Assembly (NCBI GenBank): GCA_947038155.1
Contig: CAMQVH010000012.1
Coordinates: 1-64,000 of the forward strand
DNA length: 64,000 nt
From: an uncultured Bacteroides sp.
GTDB taxonomy: Bacteria; Bacteroidota; Bacteroidia; Bacteroidales; Bacteroidaceae
Reading direction: 5' to 3'
Part shown: one piece after another, positions 1-10,764 of the stretch
How positions within the stretch are numbered: the first letter of the stretch is position 1
Layout of the letters: each line of letters opens with the position of its first letter
Notes under the pieces: model-generated
Told to the model about the DNA's origin: nothing
The model's input: the letters and a program-made list of their open reading frames with translations, nothing else
The model's database searches: none
Position numbers and translations under genes: made by a program

Positions 1-1767
<1,767 letters not shown>

Positions 1768-1771
<4 letters not shown>

Positions 1772-2655
1772 ATAGTCTTAAAAGTAAATGTATCAGCGTC
1801 ATTTGTCATAACAGATTTTATAACCCACATCTTATATGTAATCGCTTCACTACCGTTTGCTCCTTCTACCTTGATCTCGGAAGGTCCAGTACAAACGCCT
1901 GTATCCTCTATAAAATTACCCGGATAAGATGTCAATGTTAGTTCTTTTATCGTATCAGCCGGAATACAGATCACAAACATTTTCCACTGTCCTACAGGAA
2001 ATTTATATATCCCTGCACCCTTATACAAGCCATTGGATAGTAACGAACGAACTTCCAATGAATTAGAAGGAATAGAGCTGCATACACCTGCAAACCATTT
2101 ACGGAGTACATTAACACTAATCTTATTATTCAAAGTTATTTCGTCCAAATCATCACTCGCGGCAAAAACAGCCGTAGCGGTGTAGGTTTCTCCCTTCGTA
2201 TAATTCCCTGTAAGACGACGTATCGCTGTTTGTGCAGCATTGACTTCCGAAGAGAACTCTAGTACATTCTCTTCGTTGTCATCATAATACGATTTAATCA
2301 TAGCGCCGTTATCGTTGCGTGTTGCCGTATAAGTAAGTACGCCCTTTGCCGATCCGTATTCTACATCGTTTGCTGTCGATAGCTTACCTACAAGTGTAGC
2401 AGGAACAGGTTTATATAGCATTTTGCGAAATATTTGCTCATACCCCGTACCCTGCTTAAAGATAGCGCCCGGTGATATGTGCCCGGTCTGAGGCGCATTG
2501 ACACGAATTTCTTTTGTTAATCCCGTATCGGAAACAGGACCGGAACTAGAAGAAGATTGAGAGCCACCGCCGGAATTAAAGATAGTAGTCCCGACGGGAT
2601 AGTTCTTTGATCGTGGCAATGCAGGGATAGCCTTATTCTTTATTTGTATAGCCAT
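1768..2655 (-). CDS. Hypothetical phage tail-tip protein, 295 aa
   Basis: It lies between the 728-residue tail protein and the collagen-like fibre gene. It overlaps the upstream gene by 23 bases and shares an ATGA junction with the fibre gene, so the three are probably translated from one late transcript. A Ser/Gly-rich linker lies near residues 30-42. The remainder looks like beta-rich structural protein with no motif I recognise. A baseplate or tail-tip component is inferred from position only. Confidence 0.6.
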
Positions 2656-4819
2656 TAGTTTGTATCATTTTACAGGTGAACTGTTCTGCCGCAAAGTCTA
2701 TTTCACCACCTGTAACGATGAAGTTTTTCCCATTCATATAATTGTCTGAAATCACAGATATAGGTGTAATAGATTCGCTATTCTTTAATACCTGTGTTAG
2801 CTTTATTTTGGTAGCTCCGTATTGGTTAATTATCCTTCTTATTAGTTGTTCTTCTGGACGTACTAAAGCGTTTTCGATAGATGAATAAAGATTATCCCTT
2901 AAATAGTCGCTCCCTAACATTATCTTACTGTAACATGCTCCGTCATTATTGTAACTTGATATTTTAAATTCTATTTCATCAAGAGGATTAATATAGCTTT
3001 CATTCACTACATTCTCATAGATTCGATCCGAATTATTCTCTTCGATATTATCATTGTCTATGACCTTCTTTTTAAAATCTATTTTTATATCTTTTAAGAA
3101 AAAGCCATAGCCGGAGACTCCTTCCGGGAGCCATACCTTTTTTAAAATTTCAAATTCTAATTGTCCGAACAGATTAATATTGTTCGGAATCTCGATCACG
3201 TATCCGGTCAAACCTTCGTAAGGCATACTTAGAGTTTTAGTATTTTCGTTTTTTACCCATTCATCCGGCTTCTTTAATTTAAAGTCCAAATCAAAAGTCA
3301 AATCTAGTCCCGTCGGTTTTGTAGTGGATTTAACCCAACCATTATTAGTGTAGTAGTAGTCACCTACAATTAATCTACATGCTATCTCCGTGCCAAAGAC
3401 ACCACCAGAATTATATTTCTCATACGATGTCATATTACTAGCATTCAATGGATGACTATATGACATACTGATACCGAAAGCTCCATCAAAGTACTTAATT
3501 GGCTTATTATCTTTAAATTTCAATAGAGGCGATCCGGTTCCTAATTGTTTGGGAACCGTTATCATTGGTGGCTTCCAATCTGGGTCCTCTTGTTCGTCAC
3601 CTGTGGGCGGAACAGTGCTCGGATACGTGTAGTTGTAATCCGATACTAATTTAAATTGATAAAGATATTCCCAATTATAATCAGAGATATTTGGTTTGCC
3701 GTCATTCACTTCGTACTCGCACCTCTTAGCACAATAACCGCCTAGAAAATATCGTGTAGGTTCGTCTATGTACACATTGGTTACGCTCTCGTCTACTAAA
3801 TTACAATAAGGCTTATTATCATTGAGATTCTCATAGCGTGGGAGTTTAAACACCTTGCTCTTTAGATACTGCCTTGTTTCATAGTACTGTTTATAATTAT
3901 AGGTTTTCCTTTCAGCAAACGTACTCAACTTCTTAAATTCTTCCTCCGATATAATATCGTTGTAACAATAATTACTACACTTTATTGTCGTTTTGTTATA
4001 ACCGGGAAGAATATCAAGGAAGTGCTCTGAACCCGCATAACCAATCTCGGAAACTTTGAATCGGTTAGGGGACTGCTGAGTAAAAGATGTCATATCAAGA
4101 TTGTACTCGTGGTATGTTCCTTTGTGGTCTACATCAACAAAATATAAATTTCCCAACCAATCTACACAGGTCCAATTCAAAAACTTGCAAGTTTCTTCTA
4201 AAACCTCTTTTAATGTCATCGCCTTGTCGTCCTCGTCAAAGAAGTTTTGTTCGCTGATCGTTAACTCCTTTAATATGTTTGATTCTTTATTATAACTAGA
4301 TTGATCTTTAGCGTACACATGAGGAATAAAGACGGAGGAATAACACCCGCGAGACTCAGATATGAACATTTTTAATAACTCCCAGATGCTTATAAAACTT
4401 CTAGTATCACTCCTACCCTGTTTATAATTGATATATTCTAGCGTACCCATTGCAGAAATGCAGTCTATTTCTAGCTCGAATTTGGTAGATGTGTAATCCT
4501 GCGTATAAAGTTCCGGTTTTACAAATCCCGTCCAGACAATGTTATTTTCACGTTTAAAATTCACCCTATACTGTTGATACCCGGTAGAATATAAACTTTG
4601 CAAATAATCACCACCCACAACACGAATCACCGCTTTTGAGAATCGAGTAGGAATATACAAGAAATCTTCGTCCTCAATCGAAACAGAGAAAGGAGAACTA
4701 CCACTACCGACCAACTCAACAGAATCGCCCGTATAGTTTTCCTTTTGTATCTCAATCAAATAAGAAACTTCCTTTCGAGATTTGAAAGGAAGTGTGTATA
4801 TTGTACCGTAGTTTACCAT
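2633..4819 (-). CDS. Phage tail protein, 728 aa (distal tail/tail-associated)
   Basis: This large gene follows the tape measure gene directly and overlaps its last bases by 7. In siphoviruses this slot holds the distal tail protein or the tail-associated lysin/hub. The sequence is rich in Tyr, Asn and Asp and looks beta-rich. I see no signal peptide and no protease or muramidase motif. The N-terminal part (about residues 1-150), with paired short beta segments and a conserved-looking WTGFVKPE motif, resembles tail hub or distal tail domains. That match is tentative. Confidence 0.65.
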   Translation of the reverse strand: MVNYGTIYTLPFKSRKEVSYLIEIQKENYTGDSVELVGSGSSPFSVSIEDEDFLYIPTRFSKAVIRVVGGDYLQSLYSTGYQQYRVNFKRENNIVWTGFVKPELYTQDYTSTKFELEIDCISAMGTLEYINYKQGRSDTRSFISIWELLKMFISESRGCYSSVFIPHVYAKDQSSYNKESNILKELTISEQNFFDEDDKAMTLKEVLEETCKFLNWTCVDWLGNLYFVDVDHKGTYHEYNLDMTSFTQQSPNRFKVSEIGYAGSEHFLDILPGYNKTTIKCSNYCYNDIISEEEFKKLSTFAERKTYNYKQYYETRQYLKSKVFKLPRYENLNDNKPYCNLVDESVTNVYIDEPTRYFLGGYCAKRCEYEVNDGKPNISDYNWEYLYQFKLVSDYNYTYPSTVPPTGDEQEDPDWKPPMITVPKQLGTGSPLLKFKDNKPIKYFDGAFGISMSYSHPLNASNMTSYEKYNSGGVFGTEIACRLIVGDYYYTNNGWVKSTTKPTGLDLTFDLDFKLKKPDEWVKNENTKTLSMPYEGLTGYVIEIPNNINLFGQLEFEILKKVWLPEGVSGYGFFLKDIKIDFKKKVIDNDNIEENNSDRIYENVVNESYINPLDEIEFKISSYNNDGACYSKIMLGSDYLRDNLYSSIENALVRPEEQLIRRIINQYGATKIKLTQVLKNSESITPISVISDNYMNGKNFIVTGGEIDFAAEQFTCKMIQTNGYTNKE

Positions 4820-6873
4820 AGTCTTTTACCTGTTTTCTTGATGTGATTATGTAATGCTAAAAATATGCGATCTCCTTTTATTTCAACATCGCTATATAAG
4901 CGAATATCATCGTTTCCACTCGGTGCTATTTTCTGCGATAGCGAACCGTATAAACCCGAATTAAGCATACGAAACAGATTACTTTGCTGCGACCCGTTCA
5001 ATATCATTTCACCGCTATTCAATAAAGCCGGAACTTTATCGCCTGTAAATGATGTGCCCGGAACAATACCACCCGTTGCATACTTCGGCATACTTGACAT
5101 AGCGGCAATAATAGCAGCAACACCCGCCAAACCTAGAGCAATACCGACAAAGGGTATTCCTGCGTGAGCTTTTAAAACCTCACCGGATGCTGCCGCCGTG
5201 TTTGCTATTGCGCTTTTTTGAGCCGTTGCCGCTTCTACTTCATTTGCAGAAGCCATTTCAAGTATCTTCGGAATAGCTTGCCCGACAGTTGACAGAAAGC
5301 TAACTCCCCACTGTAGGACCGAAGACGTATTATCATCGAATAGACCCGACATACTCCCAACGACTCCACTAATATTTGCAAGCGATTCGGCATATTCTTG
5401 ATTCAAGTCTATATCTTCTTTTTTAAAGAGTGGATCATGTTTAGGTAATTTAAACTCTTTTCCAGTCTTCCCATGTGTCGGAACTTTATCGTATGTAGGC
5501 TTTATAGGAATCGGCAAGGCGCCGTCTTTCATTTCGCCGTGAGCGATTTTGAACGCCTCCTGATCGACTACAAATTTGAGTTTAACCTTCTTTTGTTCTA
5601 GCTCGTTTATCGTTGCTTGAATCGTTGCACGCGCTTGCATATCGGTTTCAGCAATGAGTTGTTTGTTTAATGCGGACATCTGAATGTTTATCGCTTCTAT
5701 ACTGTCGCCACTTTCTTCAATCTGCAATTTTATTTTTTTTCGTTCTAGTTCGTTGATAGTAGCTTTAATTGTCGATTTTATTTGTACATCAGTCTCGGAA
5801 ATAAGTTTTTTATTTAACTCTGAGATTTTAGTATCATACCACACAACAGAATCTACTTTGGGAGTTTCTTTAGGAGTTGAACCTTTTAAACTATTTTGTA
5901 GCTCTAAAGTACGTTTATCGAAATCGTACATACGTTTCTTTAGATCATACGTATACTCGTAATTTTTTGTCATTTCTATTCGATTAGCATCATTGTCCTG
6001 ATTGAGAAAATTCTGCTTTTCGAGTTCTGCGTTCTGCTGAATAAATATTCTTTTTTGTGTTTCTAAATCTTGAAGTTTTTGCCGCATTTGCATTTTAGTT
6101 TCTCCGGTAAATTCATTAGTATCACCTTTTGTGGAGTTGATTTTGCCTCGCATTAGATTCATTTGCTTATCATACTCTGATAGTTGCTTTTGATAAGCAG
6201 TAAGAGCACTTTTCTCCTTTCTTGTTGAAAAGTCATTATTATTAATAGATATATATTTATGTATATCATCAATATTGAAATCTTTGCGTCCTGTTCTAGT
6301 ATTCAAAGATTGTATCAATTCTTTTTCGGCACCTGATAACGTATCGTCTACATCTACTTTAAAATTATCTTTTAAAGATTGGAGACTTTTAAAAGCGCTT
6401 TCGCGTTCTTTACGACTTTTTGTAGTATCTCTAATTATTGATTCAAATTTGGTAAACTCAGCTTCAAACACCTTGTTATTAAATCCCATAGATAACTTAG
6501 CATCGGCTAATGAATCACGCAAGGCAGATAGATTCTTCATATTAGAGATGGTGCTTAATATACCATTATTAAAAGCTTCGAAACTTCCAGACGATAATGA
6601 TTGAAAGAATATATCAACAGTTCCTTTGCAAGCATTTAGAGTATTATCAAATTCATCACTGGTTGATTGAGTGGAACGAATTACTTTCATGAAAGACTCA
6701 CCCGCCCCCATAGCTAGTCCCACTCCGGCAGCAAATTTAGCTATTCCCGCCCCGGCAGATTTAGCCATATTGCTAATATCACCCTGAAAGCGATTTACAC
6801 TACCTTTTGACTTTTCCAAATTCGCGTCGAAGTCATTCGTTTTAAGTAATAGTCGTGTTACTATATCAGACAT
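4813..6873 (-). CDS. Tail tape measure protein
   Basis: At 686 residues it is by far the largest protein upstream of the tail tip. The N-terminal part up to about residue 60 has a Gly/Ala-rich amphipathic stretch. The centre (about 200-440) is highly charged coiled coil and holds two near-duplicate blocks built on an M/L-NKQLIAETD...ATINELEQKK pattern. The region from about 545 to 600 is Ala/Gly hydrophobic and membrane-like, followed by a GGIVPG...VPALLNSGEMIL segment typical of tape measure C-termini. By the usual rule of about 1.5 angstrom per residue the tail would be near 100 nm. It lies just downstream of the G/T chaperone pair, as expected. Confidence 0.88.
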   Translation of the reverse strand: MSDIVTRLLLKTNDFDANLEKSKGSVNRFQGDISNMAKSAGAGIAKFAAGVGLAMGAGESFMKVIRSTQSTSDEFDNTLNACKGTVDIFFQSLSSGSFEAFNNGILSTISNMKNLSALRDSLADAKLSMGFNNKVFEAEFTKFESIIRDTTKSRKERESAFKSLQSLKDNFKVDVDDTLSGAEKELIQSLNTRTGRKDFNIDDIHKYISINNNDFSTRKEKSALTAYQKQLSEYDKQMNLMRGKINSTKGDTNEFTGETKMQMRQKLQDLETQKRIFIQQNAELEKQNFLNQDNDANRIEMTKNYEYTYDLKKRMYDFDKRTLELQNSLKGSTPKETPKVDSVVWYDTKISELNKKLISETDVQIKSTIKATINELERKKIKLQIEESGDSIEAINIQMSALNKQLIAETDMQARATIQATINELEQKKVKLKFVVDQEAFKIAHGEMKDGALPIPIKPTYDKVPTHGKTGKEFKLPKHDPLFKKEDIDLNQEYAESLANISGVVGSMSGLFDDNTSSVLQWGVSFLSTVGQAIPKILEMASANEVEAATAQKSAIANTAAASGEVLKAHAGIPFVGIALGLAGVAAIIAAMSSMPKYATGGIVPGTSFTGDKVPALLNSGEMILNGSQQSNLFRMLNSGLYGSLSQKIAPSGNDDIRLYSDVEIKGDRIFLALHNHIKKTGKRLW

Positions 6874-7123
6874 CTTTATTCGTGTTTAATTGTGATTCAA
6901 ATGCTTTCGCTTTAGCTCTAAGCCGTTTCATATCCTCGTTAGTTACGCTAGTATCTTTCTTCTCTTCTTCATCCCACGGGAAGCGGAGTATGTCGGTTTG
7001 CTTTAGTGTCTTTGTGCTATTCGATTGCGCTATGATGTAGCCTAGCAATCTAGTTTGCTCCCATGACTCGCGATTGCGTCGATTCAATCCGTCTAGAAAC
7101 GATTCGACCTCGATAAAGCTCAT
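6866..7123 (-). CDS. Tail assembly chaperone, T domain (expressed by -1 frameshift)
   Basis: This 85-residue open frame lies between the G-type chaperone gene and the tape measure gene, the position of gpT in lambda-like tails. Its frame is -1 relative to the upstream gene and stays open back to the A-run at 7223-7231. The probable product is a GT fusion of about 215 residues rather than a protein started at the internal ATG at 7123. It overlaps the tape measure start by 8 bases. It is charged and has no membrane segment. Tail chaperones of this type bind the tape measure protein and recruit tail tube subunits (family knowledge). Confidence 0.7.
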   Translation of the reverse strand: MSFIEVESFLDGLNRRNRESWEQTRLLGYIIAQSNSTKTLKQTDILRFPWDEEEKKDTSVTNEDMKRLRAKAKAFESQLNTNKDV

Positions 7124-7194
7124 TTTATCGAGGAAGTAATCAGGAGCGATACCGCCCTCTCCGACAACACGCGAATAGAGTTCGCGGATACTTA

Positions 7195-7512
7195 CTACTT
7201 TTTCTTCCGCGTCGTCACCTTCTTTTTTTTTACGTCACTTCCTGCCGATTGCGAACGTAGTTTGATCTCATCCAAAAGAAGTGTTTTAAACTGATTGAAT
7301 AATGTCAGATCGCTTTCGCACGAATCTATAAACTCGTCAAATTCCATTGTGAACGATTCGTTATTTGCAAGTAGGAACGAATAAAACAAAAGAAATTCGT
7401 CTATCATTTTACCAAATTGGAACGGATAGCCGGATAGATTTTCAAAGATAAAAAACGCCCGAAGCGAGTATTTTAAGACGAAGTCCTTTCCGTTAATTGA
7501 TATTGTTTTCAT
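7195..7512 (-). CDS. Tail assembly chaperone, G domain
   Basis: This 105-residue protein follows the tail tube gene. It ends in a Lys-rich tail encoded by the A-run that forms the frameshift site. Position, size and the frameshift arrangement match the gpG class of tail assembly chaperones. The sequence itself gives no further motif. Without the frameshift the stop lies at 7195-7197. With it, 97 residues of this protein are joined to 118 residues of the T frame. Confidence 0.72.
   Translation of the reverse strand: MKTISINGKDFVLKYSLRAFFIFENLSGYPFQFGKMIDEFLLFYSFLLANNESFTMEFDEFIDSCESDLTLFNQFKTLLLDEIKLRSQSAGSDVKKKKVTTRKKK
7222..7228 (-). promoter_or_regulatory. Programmed -1 ribosomal frameshift site A AAA AAG
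   Basis: Read on the minus strand, the zero frame is GTA AAA AAA AAG AAG, giving a canonical X XXY YYZ heptamer A-AAA-AAG at 7228-7222. Codon starts of the upstream gene are at coordinates divisible by 3 and those of the downstream frame are at remainder 1, so a one-base backward slip joins them. Conserved -1 frameshifts between tail chaperone genes are well established in long-tailed phages. Confidence 0.82.
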
Positions 7513-7550
7513 TGAATAATAATTTTAGAGCGGCAAAGCGCCGCTCATGA

Positions 7551-8015
7551 TTACTTACTAGCGGGTACGGTAGTTTCTTTTTTAAGCGGTCCCGTACCTT
7601 CAAAGCTAATTGAAAAAGTCGCTTTATCTCCATCCGGCGCGTTCGCTTCTAAAGAAGTTATTACAGCCTTTCCAGTATAGGAACCGGGTGAAAGCGTCCA
7701 CCCCGCAGTGGGCATTTCGTTTTCATTCGCATTAGCTATAACGCCAAAATTCAACGTAATAGGTTTATGTTCAATAAACAAGGCAAACAACTTGTCGTAG
7801 CTATTCGCGTCAGCGTCAGCACTAAACAAGTTATCACTCGAAGCGTTCCAAGACAGTTTTTTAATGTCCTTTTCCGTCCAAATGCCGGAGTCCTTACTTT
7901 GCGTGTCGATAGTTTCAGCCGACAAACCTAATTTGCAGGAAGTCGCCAAAGCTAGCGCCTTAGCCTCTACAAATAACATTAGGTCTTTTCCTAATACTGC
8001 TTTTGCTTTACTCAT
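7551..8015 (-). CDS. Major tail tube protein
   Basis: This 154-residue protein sits between the tail completion protein and the tail chaperones, which is the slot of the major tail protein. The N-terminus (MSKAKAVLGKDLMLFVE) and the D/S-rich middle resemble TP901-1-type tail tube proteins: small, with no signal peptide, and predicted beta-barrel-like. It should polymerise around the tape measure protein. Function is inferred from position plus resemblance. Confidence 0.75.
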   Translation of the reverse strand: MSKAKAVLGKDLMLFVEAKALALATSCKLGLSAETIDTQSKDSGIWTEKDIKKLSWNASSDNLFSADADANSYDKLFALFIEHKPITLNFGVIANANENEMPTAGWTLSPGSYTGKAVITSLEANAPDGDKATFSISFEGTGPLKKETTVPASK

Positions 8016-8041
8016 AATTTTAATCGTGTTTTATTTGTTAG

Positions 8042-8428
8042 TTATTCTGTTTTAAAAGAAAATACGAGACGTTGAATGAAAGTATCTTCAATAAAATCCT
8101 CGTCCGCACTCATTAACTTTGCGTCGATCACATCGAAACTGCCGTAGCTTCCTCGCTTGTTCTCTAATGCCTTGCGCACTTCCTCCGCGATAGTAATAGA
8201 GTTCAGATAATTGTCGCTAGCAACGGCGATCTCAACCGAAACAGCATCCCCGGTCCCGTAACGATCTTTGGTGTACTCTGGAACTAAAGAACTACGTTTG
8301 TAAATTACGAACGGAAAAGATGTTTCCGTTTTGGTTGAGATCGCATAGATTTTATCAGTAACCAACTTTGCCAACTCCGTAGAATCGCTTAGTCTCTTAT
8401 ATACGTGTGCGCCTATTGATAAACTCAT
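8042..8428 (-). CDS. Tail completion protein, DUF3168-like
   Basis: This 128-residue protein has the DUF3168 pattern: an N-terminal helix with VYKRL, a central FPFVIYKR strand, then the SVEIAV(A)SDNY...EVRKALE block. DUF3168 proteins (gp17 of SPP1) close the tail end at the head-tail junction. The start overlaps the stop of the upstream HK97-gp10-like gene (ATGA), indicating coupled translation. Confidence 0.75.
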   Translation of the reverse strand: MSLSIGAHVYKRLSDSTELAKLVTDKIYAISTKTETSFPFVIYKRSSLVPEYTKDRYGTGDAVSVEIAVASDNYLNSITIAEEVRKALENKRGSYGSFDVIDAKLMSADEDFIEDTFIQRLVFSFKTE

Positions 8429-8928
8429 TTCTTTTTATTTGCTACTTTCATTATAGAATCAATAATATTTTTCTCTAGTGAGTCCTCCGCTTCTTTCTGC
8501 TTCGATTTGACCGCATTAGAAAAGAAGTGAGAAGCATTTATAATACCTCTATTCGCTCCTTTTTTGGTAGCTCGTTCTTTCGTTCCAGATTCAAACCATT
8601 TCAGCATATATGCTCGCGATCCTTTCTTTCGTCTGTCGATTAAGTCAACACGTGCGCCGGAGGCATTACGGTAAACAGCTATGTTTATCTCATTCTTTAA
8701 CGGCTTGAATGTCGAACCATTCTTTGTACTCGAAAACTCCGCGTCTGTAACAGCAGAAACTAAATTTTCCTGCGCCTGTTTGCGAATGATGAGAATAGAC
8801 CTTCTTAATGCTGATTTGATCGCTTTCTTTGCTTCGTCGTCATTTAAACGGTCTAGCAATTCGTTTACCTTTTTCGCGTCCACTTCGACGCGATATAAGT
8901 TCCGTCCGGTGTAGTTATCATTACTCAT
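8425..8928 (-). CDS. HK97 gp10-like head-tail/tail completion protein
   Basis: This 167-residue protein contains a charged helical N-terminal half (KVNELLDRLNDDEAKKAIKSALRR) and a later Y-M-L-KWFESGTKER segment typical of HK97 gp10-family proteins. It lies between the head closure and tail completion genes and overlaps both neighbours by a few bases. It probably acts in joining the head-tail connector to the tail. Confidence 0.75.
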   Translation of the reverse strand: MSNDNYTGRNLYRVEVDAKKVNELLDRLNDDEAKKAIKSALRRSILIIRKQAQENLVSAVTDAEFSSTKNGSTFKPLKNEINIAVYRNASGARVDLIDRRKKGSRAYMLKWFESGTKERATKKGANRGIINASHFFSNAVKSKQKEAEDSLEKNIIDSIMKVANKKK

Positions 8929-9238
8929 TGATTACCTCCGCTTCTATAACCGTTGCCTGTTGCTTCCGGTCGTGATTGATAGATAGAATCTTGTATTTCT
9001 GCCCGTCGTATTCGATCCGCATTTTAGCGTTGACCTCTTTACAAATGCGAATCATTATCGTGTTTACGGTCGTATTATAGATTTCGCCGTTAGCCTCCTT
9101 TCGTGCACCAGACTTAAAACGGATATACGCACGCTTATCGAATACTTTCACCCAACTTTCAGATGTACCGCCGAGGCTATCCCGGATTGATTCACTACGA
9201 TAAAAGCCTATCATTTCGTTTAATAATCCCGCTTGCAT
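8921..9238 (-). CDS. Head-tail adaptor / head closure protein
   Basis: This 105-residue protein has the head closure (SPP1 gp16-like) pattern: short N-terminal helix, DSLGG(T)SESWVKVFDKRAYIRF strand-turn-strand, and a C-terminal beta hairpin (KYKILSINHDRKQQATVIEAEVI). It directly follows the gp6-like connector with a one-base overlap. It should form the ring that closes the connector after packaging. Confidence 0.8.
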   Translation of the reverse strand: MQAGLLNEMIGFYRSESIRDSLGGTSESWVKVFDKRAYIRFKSGARKEANGEIYNTTVNTIMIRICKEVNAKMRIEYDGQKYKILSINHDRKQQATVIEAEVINE

Positions 9239-9534
9239 TATGTGTATCTTTTTAAAGGTTGCAGTAATAGTTCTACGTGTCCCGATATTACTTGTGGTGT
9301 GGCAAATGTAACCGATTCACGATTAGCATAATAGTTCGCAATAAGTATGCGGATTGCGTGCCAAATACGACGATCAATTTTCCCCTCCTTTGCAAAACCT
9401 TCCAACGGAGCGTTTAAATACGCCTCTATTGCAAGTTGAACGGGTTCAATAAGTTCAGTTATATATGTATCGTCCGTATCAAAATCGACATTTAAATGCT
9501 GTTTGAGTTCTTCGAGTGTTACGTATTGTGGCAT
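9238..9534 (-). CDS. Head-tail connector, gp6-like
   Basis: This 98-residue helical protein opens with TLEELKQHLNVDFDTDDTYITELI, the signature start of HK97 gp6-like connector proteins, followed by an IEAYLNAPLEGF helix and a hydrophobic IRILIANYYANRE helix. It is the first gene after the capsid gene and after the hairpin at 9551-9580. It forms the ring below the portal. Confidence 0.85.
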   Translation of the reverse strand: MPQYVTLEELKQHLNVDFDTDDTYITELIEPVQLAIEAYLNAPLEGFAKEGKIDRRIWHAIRILIANYYANRESVTFATPQVISGHVELLLQPLKRYT

Positions 9535-9550
9535 AATTATAAGTATGAAA

Positions 9551-9580
9551 AAAGGCTAAGGCTATGAAGCCAAAGCCTTT
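9551..9580 (-). terminator. Hairpin terminator/attenuator after the capsid gene
   Basis: A stem pairing 9551-9557 with 9574-9580 is extended by an inner GGCT/AGCC pair and is followed on the minus strand by a run of T residues. It lies 25 bases after the capsid stop and before the connector gene. It could lower expression of downstream genes relative to capsid. Confidence 0.65.
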
Positions 9581-9605
9581 TCGTTTTTAAGTAGTTAGTA
9601 GTGTG

Positions 9606-10763
9606 TTATGCTTTTGCAGCTTTTGCAACCGCTTTCTTCTTCGCGATTGCGAATGCCTCCGGACGAGCTACGACAATGTCATACTTTGAGTTTAGCGTAA
9701 ACTTCGTTTCGTTAGTGTCTGCTAGAGTCACATCGTCAATAGTCATTCGAATTTTTCCCCATTGACCGATACCAACGTTCGAAAAGACACCGAAGCCGAG
9801 TTCATCCGCACCCATGTAATTAGTCATGTGCACCGGATAGCCATTCATCATCCCGTCTTTCAGAACCATTTCGGGAGAACCTTTTTCAATACGTGTAGTT
9901 TTTAATTTACCGCACATTTTCGGACTGCAAATATATGCTGCTGTTCCGTCGGTAACATCTACGTTTTCGTCCATTACTGCGGTTTCTAGCGCTACAACGT
10001 CCTCGAATGTGGGAGCAACTTCATACTCCACTGTCGGTGAGTCTTTCACAAACACACCTTTTGAGGCAAGTCCCTGCTTTTCTCCGGCAAACATAATCTT
10101 ATTCAATGTACGAGCAGTTGACAAAGATAATTGTTTAACGGTGACATCAAACAAAGCATCGTTTGTCTGATCGATTGCGTCGTTAGACAATGGGATAGAA
10201 ATACCCAAACGCCACGGATGCGCCTTTAAATTACCAATATCCAGTTTTGTCGGATTTATTTTGGTGTTCTCGCCTTCAATTGTAGCTTCTACAGCCGCCA
10301 ATGTCGGAAACATCAATTCGCCAATCAAACCGTATTGCATCTTAATGCCCAACTTATTAACAATAAGTCCCTTTTCAAGCGGTTCGATAATATCGCCGAT
10401 TGTTGTCGGGATCATCGGAGCGGCATCGGTTGAACTTGTTCTCACCGGATCACCTTCCGCACGCATAGAGAAATTGAGTCCCTTTGCATCAGCAAAATTC
10501 CCGTATTCCTCCAAAGAACGATGATTGCAAACGTCATATAAAGCCTTTGCAAAGATAGCTCTTTTGTTTTCCGGCAAAATTGCAGATTTGCTACTTTCCA
10601 GACTTCTAAGAGTCTCGTCGATGACGATCTGATTTTTACGAGTCATTAACTCGTTAAATTTAGTCTGCTCTTCGTCTGTCAGACTTCTTTTTTCTGTTTT
10701 TGCTTGTGATAACAGATTTCTCATTTGCTCTTTAAGCAGAGCTACTTCTTCTAGTTTTGTCAT
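9606..10763 (-). CDS. Major capsid protein, HK97 family
   Basis: At 385 residues it has the HK97 layout: an N-terminal charged coiled coil (about 1-100, delta/scaffold domain) that the neighbouring protease should remove, then a Phage_capsid-type domain. Recognisable are the G-I-K-M-QYGLIGELMFPTL region and a DAL/DVTVKQLS helix. A late segment with an isolated-protomer beta sheet precedes the Ala/Lys-rich C-terminus. Gene order protease-capsid-connector supports the call. It ends just before a terminator-like hairpin. Confidence 0.88.
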   Translation of the reverse strand: MTKLEEVALLKEQMRNLLSQAKTEKRSLTDEEQTKFNELMTRKNQIVIDETLRSLESSKSAILPENKRAIFAKALYDVCNHRSLEEYGNFADAKGLNFSMRAEGDPVRTSSTDAAPMIPTTIGDIIEPLEKGLIVNKLGIKMQYGLIGELMFPTLAAVEATIEGENTKINPTKLDIGNLKAHPWRLGISIPLSNDAIDQTNDALFDVTVKQLSLSTARTLNKIMFAGEKQGLASKGVFVKDSPTVEYEVAPTFEDVVALETAVMDENVDVTDGTAAYICSPKMCGKLKTTRIEKGSPEMVLKDGMMNGYPVHMTNYMGADELGFGVFSNVGIGQWGKIRMTIDDVTLADTNETKFTLNSKYDIVVARPEAFAIAKKKAVAKAAKA

Positions 10764-10764
10764 G

